Shown: positions 25,371 to 34,838 of the stretch, piece by piece
How positions within the stretch are numbered: the first letter of the stretch is position 1
Layout: each line of letters opens with the position of its first letter
Source of the DNA: JBGCFO01 sp045106955
GTDB taxonomy: Bacteria; Pseudomonadota; Alphaproteobacteria; Rickettsiales; Rickettsiaceae
DNA length: 44,456 nt
Direction of reading: 5' to 3'
NCBI GenBank assembly: GCA_045106955.1
Contig: JBGCFO010000013.1
Span: 1 to 44,456 of the forward strand
Position numbers and translations under genes: made by a program
Notes under the pieces: generated by a model
The model's input: the letters and a program-made list of their open reading frames with translations, nothing else
What the model was told of the DNA's origin: nothing
The model's database searches: none

Positions 25371-26624
25371 TTAATAATATTTCTTATTATAATTTAATAT
25401 AATTACTATAAAAAATCCAACAGCAGATATAGCAATTGCTATAGGAATTACGGATATACTATACATATAAGCATCTTTACTATATACAACAATTCCATTC
25501 TCTATCTTTCCATTGTGCATTTTCTGTAATACATAACCAATTGAGTTATGAAATACTGAGCCAAATGACATAATAATCATATTAGTTATAGCAGCTGCCA
25601 TAGCGCTTAAATTTTCTGGCACAAGCATAGATGCTTTTGGAATAATAACAGTTTGATAAGCAGAGAAAATTCCAATGACAAAACATATCAACTTGAGCAT
25701 TTGCGTAGATGAATTAGTATCTAGCATCATAATAATATAGGAAATTAACATTAATACAGCAGAAATGAATGTAACTTCATAATATCTTCTAGTTTTATCT
25801 GCAAAATAAGGCAAAATAATACAACCAAAGCACATGCCTGTTAATATACAAAATACAATTGAATTCGCTTCAGCTTTGCTTAATTCAAATACAGATACAA
25901 TGAATGCATTGCCCCAAGCATCAGCAAAACCTTCCAAAGGCCCAACCATAAGACCAGCTAATATAGAAATTGATATTACCTTAAAATTGCATAATACTGA
26001 TTTCACATCGTACCAAACATTATGCGACTCATTTTCATTAGAAGATGTATCTTGTGATGTATTTGGTATTACAATAAAAGTAAATACAGCTAGAGCCATG
26101 CCAGCTACAACAATTGCGTTAATAACATAATCAACGCCTAGCATATCAATAAAATATGATATTGGACCACTACAAAATACTGTAGTTAACAACCCAACGC
26201 AAACCATTAATCCAATAGCTCTAGAAAAAGCATTTGGAAATAACACTCGAAATACTTGTATGGCCCCAATAGCGGCAGCAGATGAGCCAACTCCGATTAA
26301 GAATCTTCCTAAAATCATATATGACCAAGAATCAAAATACGAAAAAGGTAACAAGCCAACAGCAGATATCAAGACGCATACACTTAGCACTATCTTATTT
26401 CCAAATCGACTAAGTAAAACACCAATAGGGATATGGGCAATAATATATCCTATATAGTAAATTCCAGCAAAATTACCGAATTCAGATGCTCCAATACAAA
26501 ATTTTTGCAAAATTTCTGGCATAATAATATTTGGCAACATGCGCAAAACATATTGATAGAAATAAAAAATAGATAAACACAGCCATGCAGTAATTTTGAG
26601 CGTAATATTATAATTTGTATTCAT
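25371..26624 (-). CDS. MFS transporter
   Basis: A 12-span major facilitator of 417 residues. Motif A between spans 2 and 3 is GVLLSRFGNKIV, followed by LGRFLIGVGSSAAAIGAIQV in span 4, typical of the family. A central cytoplasmic loop (about 195-210) is polar. MFS transporters of this kind in Rickettsiales are thought to import host metabolites, but the substrate cannot be read from the sequence. It lies upstream of tolQ with only 18 bases between them, so the Tol genes may be read from the same promoter. Confidence 0.9.
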   Translation of the reverse strand: MNTNYNITLKITAWLCLSIFYFYQYVLRMLPNIIMPEILQKFCIGASEFGNFAGIYYIGYIIAHIPIGVLLSRFGNKIVLSVCVLISAVGLLPFSYFDSWSYMILGRFLIGVGSSAAAIGAIQVFRVLFPNAFSRAIGLMVCVGLLTTVFCSGPISYFIDMLGVDYVINAIVVAGMALAVFTFIVIPNTSQDTSSNENESHNVWYDVKSVLCNFKVISISILAGLMVGPLEGFADAWGNAFIVSVFELSKAEANSIVFCILTGMCFGCIILPYFADKTRRYYEVTFISAVLMLISYIIMMLDTNSSTQMLKLICFVIGIFSAYQTVIIPKASMLVPENLSAMAAAITNMIIMSFGSVFHNSIGYVLQKMHNGKIENGIVVYSKDAYMYSISVIPIAIAISAVGFFIVIILNYNKKYY

Positions 26625-26697
26625 TTTAAATATTTAAATGATGTTATTGTTTTATTTTTCGAATAATCTTGATAAGAGGCAATTTTAGAGCGTAGAT

Positions 26698-27012
26698 CTA
26701 TTTGCTTAATAATTCTATCAATTGCCCATTATGATACATCTCTTGTATTATGTCACATCCACCAATAAACTCACCTCTAAAATATAATTGAGGTATTGTA
26801 TTCCATTGGGTAAAATCTTTTATTGCTTGACGAAGATCTTGATCTTCTAACACATTTATCGCAGCAAATTGCACCCCTAGGCGCTCTAAAATTGACACTA
26901 CAGAAGAAGAAAATCCGCACATTGGCATTTCCTGAGATCCCTTCATGAACAAGACGATGTCATTATTGGAGATCTGTTCTTTGATAAAATCAAATTGTCT
27001 ATCTTGTGACAT
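26698..27012 (-). CDS. grxD: Monothiol glutaredoxin, Grx4/GrxD type
   Basis: Carries [2Fe-2S] clusters in iron-sulfur trafficking. The 104-residue protein has KGSQEMPMCGFSSSVVSIL with the single active Cys32 in the CGFS motif, WNTIPQLYFRGEFIGGCDII (cis-Pro and glutathione-binding region), as expected. It is divergent from nth, itself an Fe-S protein, with a 91-base shared upstream region. Confidence 0.96.
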   Translation of the reverse strand: MSQDRQFDFIKEQISNNDIVLFMKGSQEMPMCGFSSSVVSILERLGVQFAAINVLEDQDLRQAIKDFTQWNTIPQLYFRGEFIGGCDIIQEMYHNGQLIELLSK

Positions 27013-27103
27013 AATAAGCCTTTGACATAATAAGAATTAATAATTAACATTAGCGCACAGTCTAAAAAGACCATGATAAGAATTTAATACTTTATTGATA
27101 TAT

Positions 27104-27763
27104 ATGCAAGAAAAACTTATTGATAAATTTTTTACAAAATTTTATCAAGACAATCCCAATCCTACCACAGAATTACAATATACTAATCATTTTACACTAT
27201 TAGTTGCTGTAATACTATCTGCGCGAGCAACTGATAAATCAGTTAATAATGCAACAAAAGATTTATTTTTAAAATATGATGCCCCAGAAAAAATCCTAGA
27301 TTTAGGTTTAGAAGGATTAAAATCCTACACCAACACTATTGGCTTATATAATACAAAATCAGAAAATATAATAAAACTATGTAAAATATTAATAGAGCAA
27401 CATAATAGTGCAGTTCCTAATAAATTAGAATCACTAGAAGCATTGCCTGGAGTTGGAAGAAAAACTGCTAATGTAGTATTAAACTGCGCATTTGGAGTAC
27501 CAACTATGCCAGTAGATACGCATGTTTTCCGAGTCGCGAGACGTATAGGATTAAGCGATTCGAATAATGTAAAGGAAGTAGAACAAGATTTGTGGAGAAT
27601 TATTCCAGCAAAATGGATGACAAAAGCACATCATTGGTTAGTACTTCATGGTAGATATATTTGTAAATCCAGAAATCCATTATGTGAAAAATGTTGTGTA
27701 AAAGATTATTGTCGGTATAATTTGAATAATGAAAGTGATAATGATAAAGAGGAAAGTCTGTAA
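27104..27763 (+). CDS. nth: Endonuclease III
   Basis: Bifunctional DNA glycosylase/AP lyase for oxidised pyrimidines. The ATG at 27104 gives 219 residues; a TTG at 27095 is possible. The helix-hairpin-helix is LEALPGVGRKTANVVLN with catalytic Lys120, PVDTHVFRVARRIGL holds the catalytic Asp138, and the [4Fe-4S] ligands are C187-x6-C194-x2-C197-x5-C203. It is the first gene of a tight four-gene operon; the next gene starts right after its stop. Confidence 0.97.
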   Translation: MQEKLIDKFFTKFYQDNPNPTTELQYTNHFTLLVAVILSARATDKSVNNATKDLFLKYDAPEKILDLGLEGLKSYTNTIGLYNTKSENIIKLCKILIEQHNSAVPNKLESLEALPGVGRKTANVVLNCAFGVPTMPVDTHVFRVARRIGLSDSNNVKEVEQDLWRIIPAKWMTKAHHWLVLHGRYICKSRNPLCEKCCVKDYCRYNLNNESDNDKEESL

Positions 27764-28408
27764 ATGCCAACGGAGATCTTACCCTATCCAGAAGTAAATG
27801 CTAAACAAGGAGATGCCAAGTATCTAGTTGTATTGCTTCATGGTGTTGGGTCTGATGGTCATGATTTAATTAGTTTAGTTCCATTTCTACAAAATGATTT
27901 GCCAAATTGTCATTTTATCTCACCTCATGGAATTGAAGAATTTGATATGGCTCCATTCGGAAGGCAATGGTTTAGCTTGTTAGATCGCAATCCTAAAACT
28001 CTACAAAAACTACTATCTCAAAATGCTCCAATTATAGAAAATATAATCCAAGCAAAGCAGCAAGAGCTGCAATTAGATAATTCCAAAACTATTGTCATAG
28101 GCTTTTCTCAAGGATCCATGTCCGGTTTGTATTTAGCTTTAAGCAATGTAAATCCATTTTTATGTGTTGTTGCTTTTTCAGGCAGATTGGTTGAACCAAA
28201 AAAATTAATGAGCAACGCAACTCCAACATGTATCATTCATGGCGAAGAAGATGAGATAGTAACAATCGATGCTATGGATAGCATATTGGATTATCTATCT
28301 GAAAATAATATTGAACATGATAGTTTGAAAATACCAAATTTAACTCATTCTATTGACTCTCAAGGTTTAAAATACGCTATAAATTTTATAAATAAGCAAA
28401 TCAAATGA
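27764..28408 (+). CDS. Carboxylesterase/phospholipase family hydrolase
   Basis: An alpha/beta hydrolase of 214 residues of the acyl-protein thioesterase/carboxylesterase type (Abhydrolase_2). The oxyanion block is LLHGVGSDG at about 25-32. The nucleophile is Ser115 in GFSQGSMSG, the acid Asp163 in HGEEDEIV, and the base His195 in NLTHSID. No signal peptide, so cytoplasmic. It abuts nth with no spacer and overlaps glyA by 4 bases (ATGA). The natural substrate is unknown. Confidence 0.9.
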   Translation: MPTEILPYPEVNAKQGDAKYLVVLLHGVGSDGHDLISLVPFLQNDLPNCHFISPHGIEEFDMAPFGRQWFSLLDRNPKTLQKLLSQNAPIIENIIQAKQQELQLDNSKTIVIGFSQGSMSGLYLALSNVNPFLCVVAFSGRLVEPKKLMSNATPTCIIHGEEDEIVTIDAMDSILDYLSENNIEHDSLKIPNLTHSIDSQGLKYAINFINKQIK

Positions 28409-29649
28409 AAAATAACTTGCATCAGATTGATCCAGAAATATCAGATGCAATATTACAAGAGAAAAAAAGGCAATTTCATGCAATAGAATTAATTGCATCT
28501 GAAAATTTTGTCAGTAATTCTGTATTGCAAGCTCAAGGCTCAATATTAACCAATAAATATGCAGAAGGGTATCCAGGAAAAAGATATTACGGCGGATGTG
28601 AAGTAGTAGATAAAATTGAAAGACTTGCAATAGAACGTGCAAAAAAATTATTCAATGCTAAATATGCAAATGTTCAACCACATTCTGGGTCTCAAGCTAA
28701 TCAAGCTGTGCTCTTAGCTCTTCTTAAGCCATGGGATACTATATTAGGCATGTCTTTAGATAATGGCGGTCATTTAACTCATGGTTCTAAAGTAAACCTA
28801 TCGGGGAAATGGTTTAACGTAGAATCTTATAATGTTGACAAGAAAACATACTTAATTGATTATAATGAGATAGAAGAAATTGCAATTCGAACAAAGCCAA
28901 AACTTATTATAGCCGGTTACTCTTGTTATTCTAGAAAAATAGATTTTAAAATATTTAGAGAAATAGCTGATAAAGTTGGAGCATATCTGCTAGCAGATAT
29001 TGCTCATATTGCTGGATTAGTTGCAACTGGCATGCACCAAAATCCTATTGATTATGCACATGTAGTAACCTCTACTACCCATAAAACCCTTAGAGGACCA
29101 AGAGGAGGAATTATTTTAGCTAATGATCTGGAACTTGGTAAAAAATTAAACTCTGCAATATTCCCTGGATTGCAAGGTGGTCCATTAATGCATGTAATTG
29201 GAGCTAAAGCTGTAGCTTTTCAAGAAGCTTTAGCTCCTGAATTTAATATATATATAAATCAAGTAATCAAAAATGCTCAGATATTAGCTCATCGTTTAAT
29301 AGAAAATGGATATAATATACTTACTGGTGGAACTGAAAATCATATGGTCATAATGGATCTAAGGCCTAAGAATATCACCGGCAAAGCAGCGGAAGAATTA
29401 CTTGATAAATACAATATTACTTGCAATAAAAATACAATTCCATTTGATACTCAATCTCCGTTTATTACATCTGGATTGCGCCTAGGCACCCCTGCTTGCA
29501 CAACAAGAAATTTTAAAGAAAATGAATTTATACAAGTAGCGGATATAATTGCTAATATATTAGATAATATTCACTCTGCATCATCAACATTAGATGATGA
29601 TATTGTTAAGAAAATTCAAAATTTAACCAAAAGCTTTAATTATATGTAA
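28405..29649 (+). CDS. glyA: Serine hydroxymethyltransferase
   Basis: PLP enzyme that interconverts serine and glycine while charging tetrahydrofolate with one carbon. The 414-residue length is normal. Seen: IELIASENFVS, NKYAEGYPGKRYYGGCE, NVQPHSGSQANQAV, LADIAHIAGLVATG and the PLP-lysine block VTSTTHKTLRGPRGG with Lys227. It overlaps the esterase gene by 4 bases; nrdR follows after 5 bases, a conserved proteobacterial pairing. Together with folA at the window end it indicates an active folate cycle. Confidence 0.98.
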   Translation: MKNNLHQIDPEISDAILQEKKRQFHAIELIASENFVSNSVLQAQGSILTNKYAEGYPGKRYYGGCEVVDKIERLAIERAKKLFNAKYANVQPHSGSQANQAVLLALLKPWDTILGMSLDNGGHLTHGSKVNLSGKWFNVESYNVDKKTYLIDYNEIEEIAIRTKPKLIIAGYSCYSRKIDFKIFREIADKVGAYLLADIAHIAGLVATGMHQNPIDYAHVVTSTTHKTLRGPRGGIILANDLELGKKLNSAIFPGLQGGPLMHVIGAKAVAFQEALAPEFNIYINQVIKNAQILAHRLIENGYNILTGGTENHMVIMDLRPKNITGKAAEELLDKYNITCNKNTIPFDTQSPFITSGLRLGTPACTTRNFKENEFIQVADIIANILDNIHSASSTLDDDIVKKIQNLTKSFNYM

Positions 29650-29654
29650 TAAAT

Positions 29655-30107
29655 ATGCGATGCCCATTTTGTTCAAGTATAGATACATTTGTTAAAGATT
29701 CTCGCGATACAGAAGATGGTAGCGTCATCAGGCGACGTCGTTATTGCAAAAATTGTGATATGCGATTTACTACCTTCGAACGAATGCAATTAAAGGAAAT
29801 AGTTGTCATCAAACAATCTGGTGCGAAAAAACTATTTGATCGTAACAAAATTTTCAAAGCAATTAGTACAGCAGTTCGAAAAAGAAACATATCCGAAGAA
29901 CAAATCGAAGCTATTGTGCATAAGATTATAATGAAAATTGAAAATTCTAATTCTAGAGAGATTCATACTAAAACCATTGGAGAACTTGTAATGCAAGAAT
30001 TATTTCACATAGATCAAGTAGCATACATTAGATTTGCCTCTGTATATCAAGATTTTAATAGCACCAAAGACTTTGTACAATTTGTGCATAAATTAGATAT
30101 AATGTAG
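29655..30107 (+). CDS. nrdR: Transcriptional repressor NrdR
   Basis: Nucleotide-sensing repressor of ribonucleotide reductase genes. The 150-residue protein has a zinc ribbon with C3-P-F-C6 and C31-K-N-C34, the RRRRYCKNCDMRFTTFER block, and a following ATP-cone (VVIKQSGAKKLFDRNKI, LFHIDQVAYIRFASVYQ). Full family length. It is the last gene of the nth-esterase-glyA-nrdR run. Confidence 0.97.
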   Translation: MRCPFCSSIDTFVKDSRDTEDGSVIRRRRYCKNCDMRFTTFERMQLKEIVVIKQSGAKKLFDRNKIFKAISTAVRKRNISEEQIEAIVHKIIMKIENSNSREIHTKTIGELVMQELFHIDQVAYIRFASVYQDFNSTKDFVQFVHKLDIM

Positions 30108-30186
30108 AAAGTTATATTATTGCGTCAATTTTATCTCTTGCAGTAAAAAACTAATATAGACATCGTTAATAAAATGGCAACTCTTG

Positions 30187-30214
30187 TTGTGATCGCCAAC
30201 CTATAATGTATAAT
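30187..30214 (+). promoter_or_regulatory. Candidate promoter for the HU gene
   Basis: TTGTGA (30187-30192) is followed after 16 bases by a perfect TATAAT (30209-30214), about 95 bases upstream of the HU start. The 202-base gap between nrdR and the HU gene shows nothing else I can name. Confidence 0.35.
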
Positions 30215-30309
30215 CTGATTATAAATACTGCTAGTTATCACCAGGCAGATGGGGAGCTTTTGAGTATTTATTATATTAAAATCTTTTATTAAATAATTAG
30301 GTATTAAAT

Positions 30310-30585
30310 ATGAATAAAGATGAATTTGTTACTTTACTTTCCAAAATGTCTAACTGTTCAAAAATTGACGCTGAAAAATCTTTGAATATGGTTATAAAAG
30401 GAGTAACAGAGGTAATGAGTAGGGGTGAAAATTTGAGATTGGTAGGTTTTGGATCATTTGCTGTTCAGCATAGAGCTGCCCGCAATGGTCGCAATCCAAG
30501 AACTGGCGCGCCAATGAGAATATCAGCTTATAATCAACCTACATTTAAATCCGGTAAAGGGTTAAAAGATTCTTGCAATAAGTAG
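30310..30585 (+). CDS. HU-family DNA-binding protein
   Basis: A histone-like nucleoid protein of 91 residues. The dimer domain has the helical N-terminus MNKDEFVTLLSKM, then VGFGSFAVQHRAARNGRNPR (the family signature and start of the DNA-binding arm), with the Pro-containing arm tip and the C-terminal KSGKGLKDSC. HU is more likely than IHF given length and single-copy context, but these cannot be firmly separated here. Confidence 0.95.
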   Translation: MNKDEFVTLLSKMSNCSKIDAEKSLNMVIKGVTEVMSRGENLRLVGFGSFAVQHRAARNGRNPRTGAPMRISAYNQPTFKSGKGLKDSCNK

Positions 30586-30608
30586 ATTATTTAATATAAT
30601 CTACTTAT
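30578..30608 (+). terminator. Hairpin across the stop codon of the HU gene
   Basis: ATAAGTAGATTAT (30578-30590) and ATAATCTACTTAT (30596-30608) are perfectly complementary over 13 bp with a 5-base loop TTAAT. The stop codon TAG lies within the left arm. The T-run behind it is weak (ACTTTAAG). It may end the transcript or protect the 3' end. Confidence 0.55.
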
Positions 30609-30752
30609 ACTTTAAGTGCGCGCTTGTTTGAGCAGGCGTTGTTCTGTGCAGCTTAATGCGTTGATTGGATTATGCACTAAATTAAATAGAAATAAGATTT
30701 TATCATATACCTAAATTAGGGTTTACTAATTATATATCAATAAGGTGAATAT

Positions 30753-31367
30753 ATGTCTCATGTTCCTATTGTCATAGAGCAAACCTCCAAAGGAGAAAGG
30801 GCTTATGATATCTACTCTAGGCTTCTAAAGGAGCGTATTGTATTTATTTGCGGTCAAATCGAAGATTACATGGCAAATATCGTTGTTGCCCAATTATTAT
30901 TCTTAGAAGCAGAAGATCCAGAAAAAACTATATATATGTATATAAACTCTCCCGGGGGAGTTGTTACCGCTGGGATGGCAATCCATGATACAATGAGATA
31001 TATTACGCCTAAAATTGCTACCCTATGTATTGGTCAAGCATGTTCTATGGGTTCATTGTTATTGGCTGCTGGAGAAAAGGGTATACGTTATAGCTTGCCC
31101 AATAGTAGGATTATGATTCATCAACCATCTGGTGGTTATCAAGGCCAGGCAACAGATATTGAAATTCACGCAAAAGAAATACTAAAAATTAAAGCATTGA
31201 TAAGCGGTTTATACGTAGATTACACAGGGCAAAAAATTTCATCTATTAATGAAGCGTTAGAGCGTGATTATTTTATGGATTCTGCTCAAGCATTAAAATT
31301 TGGCATTATAGATTCTATTATTACCGATAGAAAATCAATGGTCAAAAATAACAATCAACAAGCTTAA
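30753..31367 (+). CDS. clpP: ATP-dependent Clp protease proteolytic subunit
   Basis: Barrel-forming serine peptidase that works with ClpX/ClpA. The 204-residue protein carries the complete triad: Ser98 (GQACSMGSLLLA), His123 (RIMIHQPSGG) and Asp172 (ERDYFMD). The SPGG oxyanion block is at about 66-69. An AAGG Shine-Dalgarno lies about 8 bases upstream. clpX does not follow, unlike in many alphaproteobacteria; a 216-base stretch and a tRNA come next. Confidence 0.98.
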   Translation: MSHVPIVIEQTSKGERAYDIYSRLLKERIVFICGQIEDYMANIVVAQLLFLEAEDPEKTIYMYINSPGGVVTAGMAIHDTMRYITPKIATLCIGQACSMGSLLLAAGEKGIRYSLPNSRIMIHQPSGGYQGQATDIEIHAKEILKIKALISGLYVDYTGQKISSINEALERDYFMDSAQALKFGIIDSIITDRKSMVKNNNQQA

Positions 31368-31583
31368 TTTAACCCATTATTCGCAAATGTTACCAATAAC
31401 TATTAGACACACTTAATAGACAACATAAAGGTTAACTGGGATTATCTAGTAAATTAATACTAATGGGCACATCTTTTTGTTGCATACTTGGCTCGCTAGT
31501 AGTAATATCTTGGTTAGAAATTATTTTGTTGTATACGTCTCATACAAGGTAATGTGTTAGCCTGAATCAATTATATGTTATAT

Positions 31584-31659
31584 GGGTCCGTAGTTCAGTG
31601 GTTAGAACCCACCGCTCATAACGGTGTTGTCGCAGGTTCGAATCCTGCCGGACCCACCA
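31584..31659 (+). tRNA. tRNA with CAT anticodon (Ile2 or elongator Met)
   Basis: Cloverleaf of 76 bases with encoded CCA (31657-31659). The acceptor GGGTCCG pairs with CGGACCC, the D-stem is GTTC/GAAC, the anticodon stem CACCG/CGGTG encloses CTCATAA, and the T-arm is GCAGG/CCTGC. The G1-C72 pair rules out the initiator type. The anticodon CAT can belong to elongator tRNA-Met or to tRNA-Ile2, where TilS modifies C34 to lysidine. The short D-loop and CTCATAA loop resemble E. coli Ile2, but identity is not settled. Confidence 0.95.
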
Positions 31660-31696
31660 TTTAATCTTTGTTTTACCAATAAAGTATAATAGTTAT

Positions 31697-32773
31697 ATGA
31701 TTAGTACGCTATCTAAATATATAATCAAATTATATATAAAATATTTGCTGGTCCTTTTTTTTATATTGATTACTTTATTAACTATATCTAACACATTTGA
31801 TATCCTGCAAAAATTCAAAACAACTCAAATTCCACTATATTTACTATGGAAATTAATTTTATACAAAACTCCGTATTTAACTAATAAATTAGCTCCATTT
31901 ATAAGCTTTGTAGGGACAATATGCTTGTTATATAGATTATATTATCACCTTGAGCTTCAAGTAATGCTGTGCAGTGGTATGCATATGTGGCGTATTGTAG
32001 CAATTCCAATAGTCATGTCTTTTTTGTTTGGGATATTAATTATATTGATACTGAATCCAATAGGAGCAAATGGATTAAAACAATACAAGCATGTTGAAAG
32101 TAAAATATTAAAAAAATCAAATAGCGATATCATGATAATACCTCAAGGAATGTTTTTTTTTGAAGAATCTCAAGATAATAATAAAATTGTACATACTAAA
32201 TCTATTGATCTGCAATCTCGTAGGTTAAATGATATTATTACAATATTTGTTGATAAAGAATACACCTTCTTAAAGCGCATAGATGCAAAATATGCTAATT
32301 TTGGTGATGATAATACATTGAATTTATTCGAAGCAAACTTTATTCTTAACAATGATTCAAAATATTATCCAGAAATAACAATAAAAACAAATCTGTCAAT
32401 TAACAAAATATTAAATAGCTTTATTCCTCCAGAAATGCTTTCTTTGTGGAATTTAAACCGATCAATAAAATTGCTTACTAAGCTAGGCTTGCCTACTTCT
32501 CATTACACAACGTATTACTATACACAACTTCTTAAGCCTTTTATTATGATGACAATGGCAACATTCGCTTGCTGCTTTATAATGTTTATTGGAAAATATA
32601 CCAACATTAAAATGCTTTCTATTGTCTTAATATCTGGTTTTATCGTTTATGTTTTTATAGAAATTGGATTTAGGTTATTCGTAAATCAATCTATACATCC
32701 CATATTAGCAATGATGTTGCCGTGTATTTTTATAATGTGTATTAGCAATTTTATCATTTTACATCTATATTAA
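31697..32773 (+). CDS. lptF: LPS export permease, YjgP/YjgQ family (LptF)
   Basis: Inner-membrane permease of the LptB2FG ABC transporter that pushes lipopolysaccharide toward the cell surface. The 358-residue protein has family topology: one N-terminal span (about 15-35), two more at about 55-75 and 98-120, a periplasmic beta domain (about 125-265), and three C-terminal spans (about 275-355). A paralogue of the same family lies at 37336-38409, so the pair can be LptF and LptG; this one, being first, is called LptF by inference only. mreB follows after 71 bases. Confidence 0.82.
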   Translation: MISTLSKYIIKLYIKYLLVLFFILITLLTISNTFDILQKFKTTQIPLYLLWKLILYKTPYLTNKLAPFISFVGTICLLYRLYYHLELQVMLCSGMHMWRIVAIPIVMSFLFGILIILILNPIGANGLKQYKHVESKILKKSNSDIMIIPQGMFFFEESQDNNKIVHTKSIDLQSRRLNDIITIFVDKEYTFLKRIDAKYANFGDDNTLNLFEANFILNNDSKYYPEITIKTNLSINKILNSFIPPEMLSLWNLNRSIKLLTKLGLPTSHYTTYYYTQLLKPFIMMTMATFACCFIMFIGKYTNIKMLSIVLISGFIVYVFIEIGFRLFVNQSIHPILAMMLPCIFIMCISNFIILHLY

Positions 32774-32844
32774 GCTTGATATACTCATATTATTTGATAT
32801 TCTTTTTTTTAAGAAAAAATATCCAATCTGTCATAAAATAAAAC

Positions 32845-33888
32845 ATGTTCTCTAAATTATTCAGTTACATTTCTTGCGATATAGCAATGGATCTTGGCAC
32901 TGCAAATGTGCTGGTGTACTCTAAAGGCCAAGGCATCGTACTCAATGAACCTTCCGTTGTTGCTTTGATTAAAGATAATGGATCATTTAAACCTTATGCA
33001 TTTGGTCATGAAGCAAAGCTAATGCTAGGTCGTACCCCTGCTGATATAGATGCTAGACGACCTCTAAAAGATGGTGTTATAGCTGACTTTAAAAGCGCAG
33101 AAGCGATGATTAAATATTTTATCACTAAAGTGCATAAGCGCAATTTTTTTATTGGGCCTAAGGTGATAGTATGTGTGCCATCTGGCTCAACTCCAGTAGA
33201 AAGACGCGCGATTCAAGAGGCAGCAGAATCAGCTGGAGCACGTGATGTATATCTAATAGAAGAACCAATGGCAGCCGCAATAGGAGCTGGACTTCCAGTT
33301 ACAGAACCAAAGGGTTCAATGATTGTGGATATCGGAGGCGGTACTACAGAAGTTGCTGTTTTATCATTAGGTGGCATAGTATATGCAAGATCTGTACGTG
33401 TCGGGGGAGATAAAATGGATGATGCTATCATCTCCTACATCAGAAGACATCATAATTTATTGATTGGAGACGCTACAGCAGAAATGATTAAACATAACAT
33501 TGGAAAAGCTTGTTCTAGTAATAATAAAGGCGAAGAAGAATATATAGAAGTTCGTGGACGAGATTTGATTTATGGCATACCAAAACAAATTAAATTATCT
33601 GATGAAATGATATCTCAAAGTTTAGTTGAGCCTGTAAATCAAATTGTTGAAGCTGTAAAAATTGCATTAGAAGCAACTCCCCCCGAATTATCATCTGATA
33701 TAGCCGATAAAGGCATTATGCTAACTGGGGGAGGAGCATGCTTGAAAAAATTAGATATATTACTCTCTGAAGTGACTGGATTGCCAGTATTTTTAGCTGA
33801 TCAAGCATTATCTTGCGTTGCTCTTGGCACTGGTGCTGTGCTAGAGGATTTTGATAAGTTTAAACATGCCTTATTTAAACAAGATTAA
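32845..33888 (+). CDS. mreB: Rod-shape-determining protein MreB
   Basis: Actin-like ATPase that guides peptidoglycan synthesis along the lateral wall. The 347-residue length is normal. Nucleotide-binding blocks are AMDLGTANVLVYSKGQGIVL (phosphate 1), IVDIGGGTTEVAVLSLGG (phosphate 2), and LTGGGACLKKLDILLSE (adenosine). IEEPMAAAIGAGLPV is also diagnostic. Its presence indicates that this organism still makes some peptidoglycan-like wall. mreC follows closely. Confidence 0.98.
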   Translation: MFSKLFSYISCDIAMDLGTANVLVYSKGQGIVLNEPSVVALIKDNGSFKPYAFGHEAKLMLGRTPADIDARRPLKDGVIADFKSAEAMIKYFITKVHKRNFFIGPKVIVCVPSGSTPVERRAIQEAAESAGARDVYLIEEPMAAAIGAGLPVTEPKGSMIVDIGGGTTEVAVLSLGGIVYARSVRVGGDKMDDAIISYIRRHHNLLIGDATAEMIKHNIGKACSSNNKGEEEYIEVRGRDLIYGIPKQIKLSDEMISQSLVEPVNQIVEAVKIALEATPPELSSDIADKGIMLTGGGACLKKLDILLSEVTGLPVFLADQALSCVALGTGAVLEDFDKFKHALFKQD

Positions 33889-33923
33889 AATTTTATTTGG
33901 ATTTAATTATATCAATCTTATCT

Positions 33924-34766
33924 ATGGCAATTATAAAAAATCGTAGTAAACAAAATAATATAGCTCATATTATCTTTAAAAATTATAAACGCCTGCTTTT
34001 AAGAATATTGTTAATATTATCCATTTTTAGCATTATGCATTTTTGTGGTTATAACAAAATATCCAATTCATCGTTAGAAATTGTTGGTTATACACAGTCT
34101 GCACTATCTCCAATAAGCAAAGTATTGTTTACAACTGTTAATTTTATACAATCACAATTTGTGTATTTACGAAATCTGAAATCAGAAAACTTGATGCTAA
34201 AAAATCAAATAGCACAATTGCAATCATTAAATGCAGATAGAATATTAATTCAAAATGAAAATACCGAGCTAAAAAAAACCCTAAACTTCATTGACAATAC
34301 TAAAGTAGAATCTAAATACGCTAAAATATTGGGTATTTCTAAGACATCGTTTCATGATATGGCATTTTTATCAGCTGGAAGCAATGATGGAATTAAAGTT
34401 CATCAAATAGTTACCAGCGGAGAGTGGCTAGTTGGAATAATCACTCAGGTAAGCGATAATTATTCAAAGGCAATGTTAATCAGCGATCTAAATGCACGAA
34501 TACCAGTAATCAGCCTTCCATCAAAAGTTCAAGCAATTTTATCTGGAGCAAGAAATGGCAAAATAACTCTCAAATACACAGAAGAGGACCAGCAAATTCA
34601 TAATGATGATATTATTGTTACATCCGGCAATGGTGGTTTATATCCATTCGGAATTAAAGTTGGCTTTGTCCAAAAAAATAACAATAATGATGGAATTGTA
34701 ATTCACTCTGGATGGAGATTGCACGATACGAATATTATTAATATTAACAATTATACCATCAAATAA
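33924..34766 (+). CDS. mreC: Rod-shape-determining protein MreC
   Basis: Periplasmic scaffold linking MreB to the penicillin-binding proteins. The ATG at 33924 gives 280 residues; a TTG at 33897 would add nine. An N-terminal membrane span lies at about 22-42, a coiled coil (LKSENLMLKNQIAQLQSLNA and onward, about 95-130), then the beta-rich MreC domain with ILGISKTSFHDMAFLSAGSN, and SGNGGLYPFGIKVGFV. mreD and the pbp2/rodA genes usual in this operon do not follow. Confidence 0.93.
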   Translation: MAIIKNRSKQNNIAHIIFKNYKRLLLRILLILSIFSIMHFCGYNKISNSSLEIVGYTQSALSPISKVLFTTVNFIQSQFVYLRNLKSENLMLKNQIAQLQSLNADRILIQNENTELKKTLNFIDNTKVESKYAKILGISKTSFHDMAFLSAGSNDGIKVHQIVTSGEWLVGIITQVSDNYSKAMLISDLNARIPVISLPSKVQAILSGARNGKITLKYTEEDQQIHNDDIIVTSGNGGLYPFGIKVGFVQKNNNNDGIVIHSGWRLHDTNIININNYTIK

Positions 34767-34767
34767 T

Positions 34768-34797
34768 TGATAATATTAATTTATCTTGTTATTATCA
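34768..34797 (+). terminator. Possible hairpin after mreC
   Basis: TGATAATA (34768-34775) and TATTATCA (34790-34797) form an 8-bp AT-rich stem with a 14-base loop directly after the mreC stop, followed by a short T-rich stretch. It is weak and may be partial, since the next gene starts about 40 bases on. Confidence 0.3.
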
Positions 34798-34838
34798 TTA
34801 TGTTTTACAATATAACTTAAGAATTTTGTACGTTGATC

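Noticed and set aside
31368..31583. A clpX fragment or small RNA after clpP
   Set aside because: No Clp-type sequence and no known RNA signature could be found in either strand; only a 6-bp inverted repeat near 31535.
31584..31659. Initiator tRNA-Met
   Set aside because: The first base pair is a normal G-C, while bacterial initiator tRNAs have a mismatch at 1-72.
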